Made by a program: the position numbers and the translations under genes. A stretch of DNA of 64,000 bases from Granulosicoccus antarcticus IMCC3135 (GTDB lineage Bacteria; Pseudomonadota; Gammaproteobacteria; Granulosicoccales; Granulosicoccaceae): assembly GCF_002215215.1 (NCBI RefSeq), contig NZ_CP018632.1:2786501-2850500 (forward strand). Reading direction: 5' to 3'. Positions 1-8,941 of this stretch are shown piece by piece (position 1 is the stretch's first letter; the number at the start of each line of letters is the position of its first letter). The notes under the pieces are model-generated. The model saw nothing but the letters and a program-made list of their open reading frames with translations. It did no database searches and was not told the origin of the DNA.

Positions 1-1865
1 GGCAGACCGGGGCCTACAGCAAGGCCTAGCGACTTGTGAAGTTGTCCTCGTTGATAATCCGCATCGATCAGCAAGACCTTCTTGCCGGATTGGGCCACCA
101 ATACCGCCAGGTTCATGCTCAGGAACGATTTTCCCATGCTTGGCAAAGGACTTGTGAACATCAGAACGTTGTTGTCTGCCTCTGCCATGAGGTCTTCAAG
201 CATGCTTCGCAGACCGCGCAGATTCTCGATTGAATAATCTTCTGGCTTGGATAGTGCCAATACATTGCCAGAGATGGCCTTGCTGGAGGATCCGCCGTCA
301 CCGCCTGGAAGCAGCTTGCGTGGATCTACCGTGGCCGGACTGCCGAGGCGACGTTGAGCCGTACTTTTCGGAATGTTCATGAACACTGGCAGGCCTGAAG
401 CCCTCTCCAGAGAATCCTGATCGCTGATAACCGTCGACAAGGCTGAGCGCAGTGTCAGATACAGGGTGTACAGAAACAGCGTTGTTAGTGTGCCACCGAC
501 AATCGCCAGCAATGAGCTGGGAGAAATCGGTTTGCGAGGTGCCAGAGCATCGTCGATTATCTGTACTTCGCCCACGTTTCCTACATTGGACAAGCGCAGT
601 TTCTGCAGTGATTCCTTGACTTCGATGAACAGGGTCCGCTTTGTTTCCAACTCGTCTTCCAGGACTGCAAGCTCTCGTTGGGTGTCGGGTCTGGCACTTA
701 GAGTCCCACGCACCTGACGGATCTTGTCATTGAGAACATCAATTTCCTTTTGCAGACGCTTGGGGGTGGGGTGACTGACGGTGTAACGCTTGAGCAGATC
801 GTCACGTTCGACTTCCTTTTCAATTAAATCCGTCTCCAGCTTGTCCAGCTGACCGAGTTTGAAATTAATCTGTGTATCTTCACCGAACGAACCCGCCGTG
901 CGTCTGAAGTCCGAAAGGGCCAGCTCGGCCGCTCGCAGCTCAGCTTCGACCTTGGGGAGTTGCTCTTCATAGACTTCAAGCTTGCCATCGGAAGAGCGGT
1001 TCTGAGAGCCCAGCTTGACGCTGGTGTATTCAGACAACACCGCGTTGGTCAGCTCGGCAATCAGGGCTGGATCATTGCCACGTTGCTTGACCGTTATCAT
1101 GCGTGACTTGCTATCGGTCGTCTCAGTAGACAGATTGCTACGCAGAGCGCTGACGGCCGCTTGTAATGAGGCACGCGCCACCGAGAATTCGACGCCGGCA
1201 GGCGCGTCCAGCTCAGCTACATTGATGGTCATCGGGTCGCGGTTGGGAATTTCGACAGTGACGGATGTGCCGACTTCAGCACGCTCAATCAGCAGATTTG
1301 CATCGCTGTCGGCCAGGCTGTAGGCATTGCCTTCGAGAGTGGTCAGCGTCAGTCCCTGATCTTCCCATTGACGCGGTACTGATAACTCGGCAATTGAAAT
1401 GCTGACATCATTCCAGGCATAACTGGAGGCAAAGGATAACTTGCCGATGAGATCGCCCAGCACAGGAATCTTGGTGGTCAGTGCAGACAGCACCGGAACG
1501 GTTTTGGGGTTGGCTGACGTTCGCAGGTCGAATGCCTCAACAACCGGACTCAGCACCTTGCGCGATCGCAGCAGGTTGGCTTCTTCCTTGATGGTTGGTG
1601 CGTTCCAGTCGGTTTGAGCGACGTTGCCGGCATCATCGAAATAGTTGCGTTCTTCCTTGACTTCGATCAGTGCTGAAGTTTCATAGGTCTTGTCGGTGCT
1701 GATCAGAAACAGCCAGGCGCAGAACAGGCCGAGTAACAGTGTGAATAACAGTCCGATCTTGTGTCGCATGAGCAATCGCAAGTATTCTTTTGCGTCACTG
1801 GTTGCTGGAACCGTTGCGTATCCTTGCATAGGTCCGCCGGGTTGCTGATAATTAAAATTCTTCAT
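1..1865 (-). CDS. Polysaccharide biosynthesis tyrosine autokinase (Wzc/ExoP-like), 3' end cut by window
   Basis: This is an inner-membrane polysaccharide co-polymerase fused to a cytoplasmic BY-kinase, a family that controls chain length and export of exopolysaccharide. Reading the minus strand from the ATG at 1865 gives about 621 codons with no stop. A first membrane segment lies near residues 33-55, followed by a periplasmic Wzz-type region with long helical, Glu/Lys-rich stretches. A second membrane segment lies near residues 448-470, just after a PCP-type motif (NVGNVGEVQIID). The kinase domain begins with Walker A PLPSMGKS (Lys about residue 579) and Walker A' VLLIDADYQRG. The Walker B motif and the tyrosine-rich tail lie beyond the window. 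The family call is secure; the polymer cannot be inferred from what is visible. Confidence 0.92.
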   Translation of the reverse strand, partial: MKNFNYQQPGGPMQGYATVPATSDAKEYLRLLMRHKIGLLFTLLLGLFCAWLFLISTDKTYETSALIEVKEERNYFDDAGNVAQTDWNAPTIKEEANLLRSRKVLSPVVEAFDLRTSANPKTVPVLSALTTKIPVLGDLIGKLSFASSYAWNDVSISIAELSVPRQWEDQGLTLTTLEGNAYSLADSDANLLIERAEVGTSVTVEIPNRDPMTINVAELDAPAGVEFSVARASLQAAVSALRSNLSTETTDSKSRMITVKQRGNDPALIAELTNAVLSEYTSVKLGSQNRSSDGKLEVYEEQLPKVEAELRAAELALSDFRRTAGSFGEDTQINFKLGQLDKLETDLIEKEVERDDLLKRYTVSHPTPKRLQKEIDVLNDKIRQVRGTLSARPDTQRELAVLEDELETKRTLFIEVKESLQKLRLSNVGNVGEVQIIDDALAPRKPISPSSLLAIVGGTLTTLFLYTLYLTLRSALSTVISDQDSLERASGLPVFMNIPKSTAQRRLGSPATVDPRKLLPGGDGGSSSKAISGNVLALSKPEDYSIENLRGLRSMLEDLMAEADNNVLMFTSPLPSMGKSFLSMNLAVLVAQSGKKVLLIDADYQRGQLHKSLGLAVGPGL

Positions 1866-2187
1866 TTAAAACCTGGATCCGTCGTCGTTGGCCGTGCTAT
1901 CAATCGGGTGAGTATAGAGCCTGATGGGTCATTCACTTGTGCCCGGACTTCACTCAAATAGATCGCTGCAGCCGTGCTTATTATTATTAGTGTCTCACTT
2001 ATCGTGAGTGTTGCATGACGTGTCGCTTGTCCGTCGAGTAACTAAAGTGTTGGGATAGTACTGGCCAAGCAGACGTTTCAGTTGATCTGTTACGGGTATT
2101 CTTCCCAAAACGGGATGGCGCGATTGTAACAACTAGCTTCCGTTGAATTGTGACGTTGTTTTAATTTATGCCAGTTGGAGGTAAACA
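1866..2187. other. Divergent intergenic region with a CTCAC-n5-GTGAG inverted repeat
   Basis: This 322-base region separates the divergent autokinase and phospholipase-D-like genes, so it should hold both promoters. A perfect short inverted repeat, CTCAC (1994-1998) and GTGAG (2004-2008), is centred in it and could be a regulator site. A good ribosome-binding site (GGAGGT, 2176-2182) precedes the GTG at 2188. I see no convincing sigma-70 promoter and no small gene. Confidence 0.4.
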
Positions 2188-3747
2188 GTGGTTAATTCCA
2201 AGACATGGCGCAGATTCCGCCGCTCGTCAGGGCAGGCTCGATCGGGCCGACGCTGGGGTCGACGCATCATGGGGGCAATCATTGTCTATGCTGTGCTCAG
2301 TATCGCTGTCAGAGCATGGGTACCTGCGCCGCCGGCCGTTGGTTTGGCTGGAATGCAATATAACGCCAATTATCTTCAATTTTTTCAAGACATCAGTTGG
2401 CTGAACTCAGAAGGTGAGCGGCAGATGTCGCAGGAAACTTTTGATCAGGTTTTCCGAATGATTGGTGAGGCAGAGGAATTTGTTCTATTGGACATGTTTT
2501 TGTTCAATGCCTGGCAGGGGCCGGTGCCTGAAGAGCATCGAGCGTTGTCTGAGGAACTCACCCAGGCGCTGATCGAACAGAAACAGCGCAACCCGGACAT
2601 GCTGATTATTGTCATCAGCGATCCTATCAACACGGTTTACGGAGGGCTGGAGTCGGTGCATTTCAAGCGCTTGCGTGATGCCGCCATTCCGGTGGTGCTG
2701 ACGGATCTGAACCAACTACAGGATAGCAACCCGACCTGGTCCGGTTTTTGGCGATTTGTGGTCCGACCATTCGGAAATGGGTCGGGCGATTGGCTGCCAA
2801 ATCCGTTTGGCGAGGGGCGAGTTTCTGTGCGCAGCTACCTGTCCCTGCTGAATTTCAAAGCCAACCACCGAAAATTACTGGTTAGCGACGACGGCGAGCA
2901 GCAATTGCGCGGCTTGGTAACGTCGGCTAATCCACATGATGGAAGTAGTGCTCATCGTAATATTGCCTTGTCTTTTTCCGGTCCGGCAGTCATGGATCTG
3001 ATCAACGGTGAGCGAGAGCTGCTCGCCATGAGTGGTGCAGATGAGGAGTTGCAACGGATTGATTCGGTTTTGGCAGAGCAAATTGAAAGGCACGATAATG
3101 CATCTCAAATTGAGGTCATGCCGGCAACCGAGAAAGCGCTGGTAGCAGGCAGCTCACAGGTTCAGGTCTTGTCTGAGTCGCGTATTCGGGCAGCCGTATT
3201 ACAGGCCATAAACCAGGCCTTTGCCGGAGATGCGATTGATCTGGCCATGTTCTACCTCAGTGAAAGGCAAATTATCGAAGCCTTGAAGGAGGCAGTCAAA
3301 CGCGATGTCACTGTGAGGGCGCTGTTGGATATCAACAGTGACGCCTTCGGTCGTCGGAAGAACGGAGTCCCCAACAGACCTGTTGCGGCTGAACTCACGG
3401 CGGCTGGTGTGGATGTCAAGTGGTGCGCCACGAGCGGTGAGCAGTGTCATGCCAAGTGGCTGCATGTCTCACACGAAACTCAGAGCGGCCGGGCGCATGA
3501 ATTCATTCTGGGATCGGCGAATTTCACTCGCCGAAACCTGATGGACCTCAATATGGAAACCAATGTGCGGGTCAGCACTGTTGCTGAGGCAAGGATCGCC
3601 ACCCAGATGATCGAATTTTTCGATAAGCAGTGGAACAATCAGCAGGGCCGCACCTACTCTTATCCATACTCCCGGTTTGCCGACGACAGTCCATGGCTGA
3701 AGCTGCAGTACCGTTTCATGGAAATGTCAGGCCTGAGTACGTTCTGA
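2188..3747 (+). CDS. Phospholipase D-family protein (cardiolipin synthase-like), membrane anchored
   Basis: The 519-residue protein has two PLD phosphotransfer motifs, so it probably cleaves or exchanges phosphodiester bonds in phospholipids or a related substrate. A basic N-terminus is followed by one hydrophobic segment near residues 30-48, suggesting a membrane anchor. The first motif, HRKLLVSD, has His227, Lys229 and Asp234. The second, HAKWLHVS (His421), has Ser where the HKD consensus has Asp, followed by the usual GSANFTRRN element. The GTG start is chosen because GGAGGT lies 5 bases upstream; an ATG at 2168 is in another frame. The gene stands alone. Cardiolipin synthase activity is possible, but the protein lacks the paired N-terminal membrane segments of typical ClsA, so the substrate is open. 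Confidence 0.8.
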   Translation: MVNSKTWRRFRRSSGQARSGRRWGRRIMGAIIVYAVLSIAVRAWVPAPPAVGLAGMQYNANYLQFFQDISWLNSEGERQMSQETFDQVFRMIGEAEEFVLLDMFLFNAWQGPVPEEHRALSEELTQALIEQKQRNPDMLIIVISDPINTVYGGLESVHFKRLRDAAIPVVLTDLNQLQDSNPTWSGFWRFVVRPFGNGSGDWLPNPFGEGRVSVRSYLSLLNFKANHRKLLVSDDGEQQLRGLVTSANPHDGSSAHRNIALSFSGPAVMDLINGERELLAMSGADEELQRIDSVLAEQIERHDNASQIEVMPATEKALVAGSSQVQVLSESRIRAAVLQAINQAFAGDAIDLAMFYLSERQIIEALKEAVKRDVTVRALLDINSDAFGRRKNGVPNRPVAAELTAAGVDVKWCATSGEQCHAKWLHVSHETQSGRAHEFILGSANFTRRNLMDLNMETNVRVSTVAEARIATQMIEFFDKQWNNQQGRTYSYPYSRFADDSPWLKLQYRFMEMSGLSTF

Positions 3748-3904
3748 TCAAGGAGCAACGCAGCGCTGCTCTGTATTCTCTGAAAAGTGTGTCGCTGCGA
3801 TACTGGTGCCTGTTAGGTTGAGCCTTTGGCCCTCATGAATTGTTGTCTTGCCTACAGCGCTCATGGGCTGGTGGCGATAGAATGACTCACAGATGCAGGT
3901 AACG

Positions 3905-3925
3905 CCTGCTGACCTTTTGTCAGGA
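3905..3925 (+). promoter_or_regulatory. Small hairpin overlapping the dgcN ribosome-binding site
   Basis: CTGAC (3909-3913) pairs with GTCAG (3919-3923) over a 5-base loop, and CCTG (3905-3908) could instead pair with CAGG (3921-3924). Both foldings cover the AGGA (3922-3925) that should serve the ATG at 3936. The stems are short, so any effect on translation is speculative. Confidence 0.22.
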
Positions 3926-3935
3926 AAAACAAAAA

Positions 3936-4937
3936 ATGCTCAAGACACCTTATTTATTGTTCCTCGGAGATGCACCTGACGCATTGTCTGCCAAAGTGGC
4001 GCAGGGCGTTCGCGATTGGCGACCGGAAAATTGTGTGGGTCAGTTTCGCCAGGAAGGTTGCAAGGCAGACATGGGTCTGCCGGATATGACTATCGAAGAG
4101 GCGGTTGCGGCGGGTGCAAAGACGCTGCTGGTTGGTGTGGCCAATCGTGGCGGGAAAATCAGTGAGTCCTGGAATGTGGCTTTTGAACAGGCTCTGGCTG
4201 CGGGTATGGATGTCGCCTCGGGTCTGCATACCCAGTTAAATGCGAATGCAAAACTGGTTGCCATGGCACAAGAGCATGGGCAGCAGTTATTTGATGTCCG
4301 CATTCCGCAGCAGGAATTCCCCATCGCCACGGGCAAACCACGTACCGGCAAGCGCTGCCTGGCTGTGGGAACCGATTGCTCGATCGGCAAGATGTATACC
4401 GCCATGGCCGTCGAGAAGACCATGCGTGAACGCGGTATGAACGCCACCTTCCGTGCCACCGGGCAAACAGGCATTCTGATCACCGGTGGTGGCATTCCAC
4501 TGGACGCTGTGGTTGCCGACTTCATGGCCGGTGCAGTGGAATGGTTGACGCCCGACAATGATGCTGATCATTGGGATCTGATAGAAGGCCAGGGTAGTCT
4601 GTTCCATGCCTCCTATTCCGGCGTCACGCTGGCTCTGGTTCATGGTGGTGCGCCGGATGCCCTGATTTTGTGTCATGAGCCAACACGCACGCATATGCGC
4701 GGGTTGCCCGATTATCAATTGCCAAGTCTTGAACTTTTGCGCGATACCGCTCTGGTACTGGCCAGGTTCGTCAATCCGAAGTGCGAAGTGATCGGCGTTT
4801 CAGTCAATACGGCAGCATTGAACGATGCAGACGCTGAAAAGTGCCTGCAAGAGATCGAACAGCGAATGCAATTGCCAGCCACTGATCCGTTCCGACATGG
4901 AGCTGACAAACTGGTTGATGCATTGAGCGCCTTATGA
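3936..4937 (+). CDS. dgcN: D-glutamate N-acetyltransferase DgcN (DUF1611 family)
   Basis: The 333-residue cytoplasmic protein belongs to the DUF1611 P-loop family. Characterised DgcN proteins acetylate D-glutamate to N-acetyl-D-glutamate, the first step of a D-Glu catabolic route described in marine bacteria. Visible hallmarks are an N-terminal Rossmann-like region (YLLFLGDAPDAL), a nucleotide-binding-like element VGTDCSIGKMYTA near residues 145-157, and the conserved ATGQTGILITGGG and IEGQGSLFHASY blocks. It starts after an AGGA site and overlaps dgcA by four bases (ATGA), so the two are translationally coupled. The LysR-type activator DgcR known from described clusters is not adjacent. The family call is firm; the substrate is inferred from family and pairing. 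Confidence 0.87.
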   Translation: MLKTPYLLFLGDAPDALSAKVAQGVRDWRPENCVGQFRQEGCKADMGLPDMTIEEAVAAGAKTLLVGVANRGGKISESWNVAFEQALAAGMDVASGLHTQLNANAKLVAMAQEHGQQLFDVRIPQQEFPIATGKPRTGKRCLAVGTDCSIGKMYTAMAVEKTMRERGMNATFRATGQTGILITGGGIPLDAVVADFMAGAVEWLTPDNDADHWDLIEGQGSLFHASYSGVTLALVHGGAPDALILCHEPTRTHMRGLPDYQLPSLELLRDTALVLARFVNPKCEVIGVSVNTAALNDADAEKCLQEIEQRMQLPATDPFRHGADKLVDALSAL

Positions 4938-5935
4938 GCGACAAAGGTGCAGCTATTCAGTTGACAGTGAGTCGTGATCGCTTCGCAACCGATGGTACTT
5001 TCACGATCTCACGAGGCTCTCGAACCGAGGTTAATGTCGTCACGGTCAGTCTGCAAATTGGTGATCATATCGGTATGGGGGAGTGTGTCCCCTATGCGCG
5101 CTATGGCGAATCCATGGACAGTGTCTGTGAGCAGATCAAGGCATTCAGCGGCGTCCTGGCTGCCGGTGAAATGGATCGTATGGCTTTGCAGGATGCTCTG
5201 GCTCCGGGTGCTGCCCGCAATGCGCTTGATTGTGCATTCTGGGACCTGGAAGCCAAGTGCAGTGGCAAGCCGGTCTGGGAACTGGCCGGCTTGCCAAAGC
5301 CTGAACCGGTTACGACTGCGTTTACGCTGTCGCTGGATACGCCCGAGAACATGTTGGCTGCAGCTCGCAAGAACGCCTTCCGACCCCTGCTCAAATTGAA
5401 ACTGGGTGGAGAGGGTGATCTGGAACGACTTACGGCGGTACGTACAGGGGCACCTGATTGCCGGCTGATCGTTGATGCGAATGAAGGCTGGACCGGGGAA
5501 GATTACGATAACTTGGCGCCACGCATGCTCGAACTGGGAGTCGCACTCGTGGAACAGCCATTGCCGGCTGGCTCGGACGATGCCCTGAACGGACGGGCGC
5601 GACCGTTACCGGTTTGTGCTGATGAGGCATGTCATGACCGAAACAGCCTTGCTTCTCTGGCAGGTCGATACGATGTCATCAATATCAAGCTGGACAAAAC
5701 AGGTGGTCTGACGGAAGCGTTGGCCATGCGAACCGCGGCCAGAGCCCAGGGTTTTGGCATCATGGTCGGTTGTATGGTTGGCAGCTCGCTGGCCATGGCT
5801 CCGGCTCATCTGGTGGCGCAGAGCGTGGAGTTTGTGGATCTGGATGGGCCTCTGCTACTGGCAGAAGATCGTGAGTTGGCGATCCGGTATGAGGGGAGCA
5901 AGATGTATGGGCCCACAGCAGCATTGTGGGGCTAG
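4934..5935 (+). CDS. dgcA: N-acetyl-D-glutamate racemase DgcA (enolase superfamily, dipeptide epimerase-like)
   Basis: This 333-residue enolase-superfamily enzyme is annotated elsewhere as an L-Ala-D/L-Glu epimerase or, beside dgcN, as DgcA, which converts N-acetyl-D-Glu to N-acetyl-L-Glu. The N-terminal capping domain covers roughly residues 1-115. The barrel carries LKLKLGG with the catalytic Lys pair region (about residues 154-160), metal ligands in LIVDANEGW, VEQPLP and CADEACHD, and the second catalytic Lys in INIKLDKTGG. The Met overlaps the dgcN stop. The coupling to dgcN favours the D-Glu role over murein dipeptide recycling, but sequence alone cannot fully separate the two. Confidence 0.87.
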   Translation: MSDKGAAIQLTVSRDRFATDGTFTISRGSRTEVNVVTVSLQIGDHIGMGECVPYARYGESMDSVCEQIKAFSGVLAAGEMDRMALQDALAPGAARNALDCAFWDLEAKCSGKPVWELAGLPKPEPVTTAFTLSLDTPENMLAAARKNAFRPLLKLKLGGEGDLERLTAVRTGAPDCRLIVDANEGWTGEDYDNLAPRMLELGVALVEQPLPAGSDDALNGRARPLPVCADEACHDRNSLASLAGRYDVINIKLDKTGGLTEALAMRTAARAQGFGIMVGCMVGSSLAMAPAHLVAQSVEFVDLDGPLLLAEDRELAIRYEGSKMYGPTAALWG

Positions 5936-5970
5936 CTCGGTATTCGTATGATCTGTGATCATGTTTCATT

Positions 5971-6001
5971 GATAAGGGGTGCTTTAACAGCGTCCCTTAT
6001 C
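5971..6001 (+). terminator. Hairpin after dgcA
   Basis: GATAAGGG (5971-5978) and CCCTTATC (5994-6001) form a perfect 8-bp stem, extended by an inner GCT/AGC pairing. No T-tract follows, so this is a weak intrinsic terminator or a structured element in the ndh leader. Confidence 0.45.
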
Positions 6002-6062
6002 GTGTAATACGATTGTAAACTCAATGGCTGTCAGTCGACTGCCGGGAGTCGGAAAACTGATC

Positions 6063-7355
6063 ATGTCTAAACAAATTGTAGTTATAGGTGGCGGTGCAGG
6101 TGGCCTGGAGCTGGTTATCAAGCTGGCTCGCAAGCTGAAGCGATCGACTGAGGTAAACGTCACACTGATCGACATGAATGCCTCGCATATCTGGAAGCCG
6201 TTGTTGCATGAAGTCGCGACGGGCTCTCTGGACAGCAATCATGACGAGACCAGCTATCGCATGCTGGCGCGCAAGCACAAATTCGATTTCCTGCTGGGCC
6301 GTGCCACGCGTGTGGACGCGCAAGAGCAGGTTGTTCATATTGCTGCTGAGAGCGATGATGACGGTGAAGTACTGGTGGCAGAACGGATGCTCAGATTCGA
6401 TCAGCTGGTTCTGAGTCCCGGTAGTCTCAGTAACGATTTTGGTACCAGTGGTGTTGCCGAGCATTGCATCAAGCTGGATTCAAGAGCTGAGGCTGAGCGA
6501 TTTCACAAGCTTTACCTGAAGCAGCTGCACAGAGTCAGCTCCGCTGCTGATCAAGAGACCAAGCTGTCTGTCGTGATTGTGGGAGGTGGTGCCACCGGTG
6601 TTGAACTGGCAGCCGATCTGCATAATGTTGCTGGCAGGCTTCAGGAATATGGCTTCGAAAAGTTCTCTCACGAACGTCTCAACGTCTCTGTCATCGAAGC
6701 CGGGTCCTTGCTACTGCCACGCTTGCCCGAACGTATCGGTAATAGCGTGCGTAAAGAACTGACAAGAATCGGTGTGGCTGTGTTGACTGACACACGAATC
6801 GAGAGTGCTGAAAAGGATGCGCTGATTACCAGTGATGGTAGCCGCATTCAGGCAGATGTTTCGGTTTGGGCAGCTGGTGTCTGCGCCCCCGCATTTCTTG
6901 CCGAAAGTGGCTTGCCTTGCGATAACCTGGGGCGGGTCAAGGTAAATCCGGATCTGAGTGTCGAGGGATTTCCCAATATTTATGGCGCTGGGGATTGCTG
7001 TTGCTGCCCTATGAAGGAGGGGGGTACCGTTCCACCCAGAGCGCAATCTGCGCATCAGATGGCGGCCGTGGTCGCGCACAACATTCTGGCGACTTACAAG
7101 GGCAAGTCCTCCAGAAATTTCGTCTACAAGGACTTTGGCAGTCTCATCAGTCTGAGCCGGTTTTCAACGGTAGGTAATCTGATGGGGAACCTGGTGCGCG
7201 GTACAGTCTTCGTGGAAGGCTGGCTGGCAAGAATGTTCTATCTGTCGCTGTACCGCATGCATCAAAACGCTGTGCATGGTCCGCTATCGACCCTGCTGAT
7301 CATGCTGGGAGACAGAATTCACAAGGCCACACGTGCTGACCTGAAATTGCATTAA
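6063..7355 (+). CDS. ndh: Type II NADH:quinone oxidoreductase (NDH-2)
   Basis: This membrane-peripheral flavoprotein passes electrons from NADH to quinone without pumping protons. The 430-residue reading starts MSKQIVVIGGGAGGLEL, placing the FAD dinucleotide-binding glycines at the N-terminus. A second Rossmann motif, VIVGGGATGVELAAD, binds NADH near residue 170, and the FAD-contact motif IYGAGDCC lies near residue 310. The C-terminal part contains hydrophobic and amphipathic segments (GNLMGNLVRG, ARMFYLSLYRMHQNAVHG) typical of NDH-2 membrane attachment. An upstream in-frame ATG at 6024 would add 13 residues; 6063 matches the usual N-terminus. The gene is monocistronic, ending in a strong terminator. 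Confidence 0.92.
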   Translation: MSKQIVVIGGGAGGLELVIKLARKLKRSTEVNVTLIDMNASHIWKPLLHEVATGSLDSNHDETSYRMLARKHKFDFLLGRATRVDAQEQVVHIAAESDDDGEVLVAERMLRFDQLVLSPGSLSNDFGTSGVAEHCIKLDSRAEAERFHKLYLKQLHRVSSAADQETKLSVVIVGGGATGVELAADLHNVAGRLQEYGFEKFSHERLNVSVIEAGSLLLPRLPERIGNSVRKELTRIGVAVLTDTRIESAEKDALITSDGSRIQADVSVWAAGVCAPAFLAESGLPCDNLGRVKVNPDLSVEGFPNIYGAGDCCCCPMKEGGTVPPRAQSAHQMAAVVAHNILATYKGKSSRNFVYKDFGSLISLSRFSTVGNLMGNLVRGTVFVEGWLARMFYLSLYRMHQNAVHGPLSTLLIMLGDRIHKATRADLKLH

Positions 7356-7377
7356 TGGGTTCTGGAACTTGAACTGA

Positions 7378-7408
7378 CTCCTTTCCGGTGATCCGGAAAG
7401 GAGTTTTT
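7378..7408 (+). terminator. Strong intrinsic terminator after ndh
   Basis: A perfect 11-bp stem, CTCCTTTCCGG (7378-7388) with CCGGAAAGGAG (7393-7403), has a TGAT loop and is followed by TTTTT (7404-7408). Confidence 0.95.
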
Positions 7409-7455
7409 GTACATCCGCTCAGCGTTGCGAGAGCGTCGTGACAGAAAGCCGTGGC

Positions 7456-7968
7456 TTAACTGACGCTCTTGTCTGCTTTATTGCGATTGCTGACTTTTGC
7501 TGACACTTCGTTGGTCGCCGTGTCAGTCTTGCCGGCACGGTTTGCAGAACGTCGCTGGTCGACCTTTTTCTCAAGGCGTTCAAAACCGTCAGCCACTTTT
7601 TCGGCCATCTGGTTAACAACACCATCCTTGGCTGTCACTTTGGCAACTGTTCGAGTCAGAATGGTTTCCTCACCGCGAGCATGGGCTGCCCGTTGCGACT
7701 GGAATTTATCATTAACCTTCGCAGCCGTTCCCTGAACGCCAGTTACAACCCGGCCCAGTGGAGTGACCTGAGGCTCGCCGGGCGCCGCCGCTGGATCGCC
7801 TGTCGGTGATGCAGTGCGGGTCATTGAGGTGAAGTTGGCCAGTAAACCCTCATCGCTTGCAACTGTTTCGTCGTGACTATGCGCCTGCACCCAGCGTTGT
7901 TCATTGAGTGCATTGAAGAATAACCAGGCTGCAATGGCCAGAAGGCACAAGGTGGCAATCCAGATCAT
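7456..7968 (-). CDS. Uncharacterised single-pass membrane protein
   Basis: I do not recognise this 170-residue protein. It begins MIWIATLCLLAIAAWLFFNA, one membrane helix or uncleaved signal anchor. The rest is polar and charged: a low-complexity Ala/Pro/Gly stretch around residues 58-70, then a Lys/Arg/Glu/Asp-rich probably helical tail containing EKVADGFERLEKKVDQRRS. A plausible ribosome-binding site (TGGAG) sits seven bases before the ATG. It is convergent with ndh and lies downstream of idi on the same strand with 167 bases between. The helix and long charged tail suggest an envelope-anchored scaffold, but no function can be assigned. Confidence 0.7.
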   Translation of the reverse strand: MIWIATLCLLAIAAWLFFNALNEQRWVQAHSHDETVASDEGLLANFTSMTRTASPTGDPAAAPGEPQVTPLGRVVTGVQGTAAKVNDKFQSQRAAHARGEETILTRTVAKVTAKDGVVNQMAEKVADGFERLEKKVDQRRSANRAGKTDTATNEVSAKVSNRNKADKSVS

Positions 7969-8135
7969 CGAAAACTCCAGGTGGTTGAATAACTAGTAAA
8001 ACAACAGGATTGATTTCTGGCTGGCAGCGTGGAACAGCGGCTGCTGGCCGGATAACAAACGAATATGGTACGCGTTCGTGTCAGCCGGCTCAAGTGCGAA
8101 GCTGGTAACATCCAGGCGCTCAGGGCTGTGGAAAT

Positions 8136-8723
8136 TCAGGTTTCAGCGGTTCGGGCAGGAACGGCAGTATTCGTCGGGTACGCAACGTTGGCAATAAGCT
8201 CAAAGTGTTCTTGCATATAGATACGTAACCAGGGCGAATATTCTTCAGGACAAAGGTGGATGTCAGTACGCAGCTGTTCAAGCGTCTGCCAGCGCAGGGC
8301 ATGAACCTCATCCGTGTTGAATCCTATCGGCAAGGCAGGATCATGCATATAGCCGACGAAGCAGTGGGCGGTCTCGTTTTCGAACATATTTCCTACGGCT
8401 GCCTGATATTCGATCATGCCAAAGCCTGTCAGCGTCTTCTGACAGCCGACCTCTTCCATCAGGCGTCGTTCAGCACAGTCAGTTAGAGATTCCTGCCAGC
8501 CAGGATGTGAGCAACAGGTATTGGCCCAGAGTCCGCCAGAATGGTATTTGCCATCGGCGCGCTGCTGCATCAGCAGGCGACCTTGATTGAAGAGAAATAC
8601 CGAAACTGCAAGGTGCGGTACATTGCGAAGGTGAGCATCCAGTTTGCCGATGGGGTACAGCTCGCCGTGTTCGTCAATGGCGGTGATGATTTGCCTATCA
8701 GCAACTTGCTGCACATCGGGCAT
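8136..8723 (-). CDS. idi: Isopentenyl-diphosphate delta-isomerase, type I
   Basis: This Nudix-fold enzyme interconverts isopentenyl and dimethylallyl diphosphate, balancing the two isoprenoid precursors for quinones, undecaprenyl carriers and pigments. The 195-residue protein has the active-site cysteine in WANTCCSHP (about residue 70), the Nudix-like helix AERRLMEEVGC, and the conserved Trp/Tyr/Glu-rich C-terminal part (CPEEYSPWL). The N-terminal VSVFLFNQGRLLMQQRA strand is standard. The gene is divergent from hemC with about 218 bases between, and no clear Shine-Dalgarno sequence precedes the ATG at 8723. No other isoprenoid gene is adjacent. Confidence 0.93.
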   Translation of the reverse strand: MPDVQQVADRQIITAIDEHGELYPIGKLDAHLRNVPHLAVSVFLFNQGRLLMQQRADGKYHSGGLWANTCCSHPGWQESLTDCAERRLMEEVGCQKTLTGFGMIEYQAAVGNMFENETAHCFVGYMHDPALPIGFNTDEVHALRWQTLEQLRTDIHLCPEEYSPWLRIYMQEHFELIANVAYPTNTAVPARTAET

Positions 8724-8941
8724 GGGGGGTGACTCTGAAAGTGGGCGTTCGATGGACCTTCATGCTCGTCCGGTGGATGCCATATTTTGTACCATTGAGC
8801 TATTGAATGTGCAAGTGCAAGCACCGTGCAACAGGTAGCCTTCACGCAAGCGCTCCGAGGAAACCTTGTGCCTTGCATGCCTGCTGAAGCAAAGCGTGCT
8901 CAGTGGTACAGTAATCGCTGTCATCCGATACCAGCCTGCTT

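Noticed and set aside
2168-2404. A 78-codon frame with an ATG at 2168
   Set aside because: It overlaps the PLD-like gene in another frame, and the ribosome-binding site GGAGGT serves the GTG at 2188.
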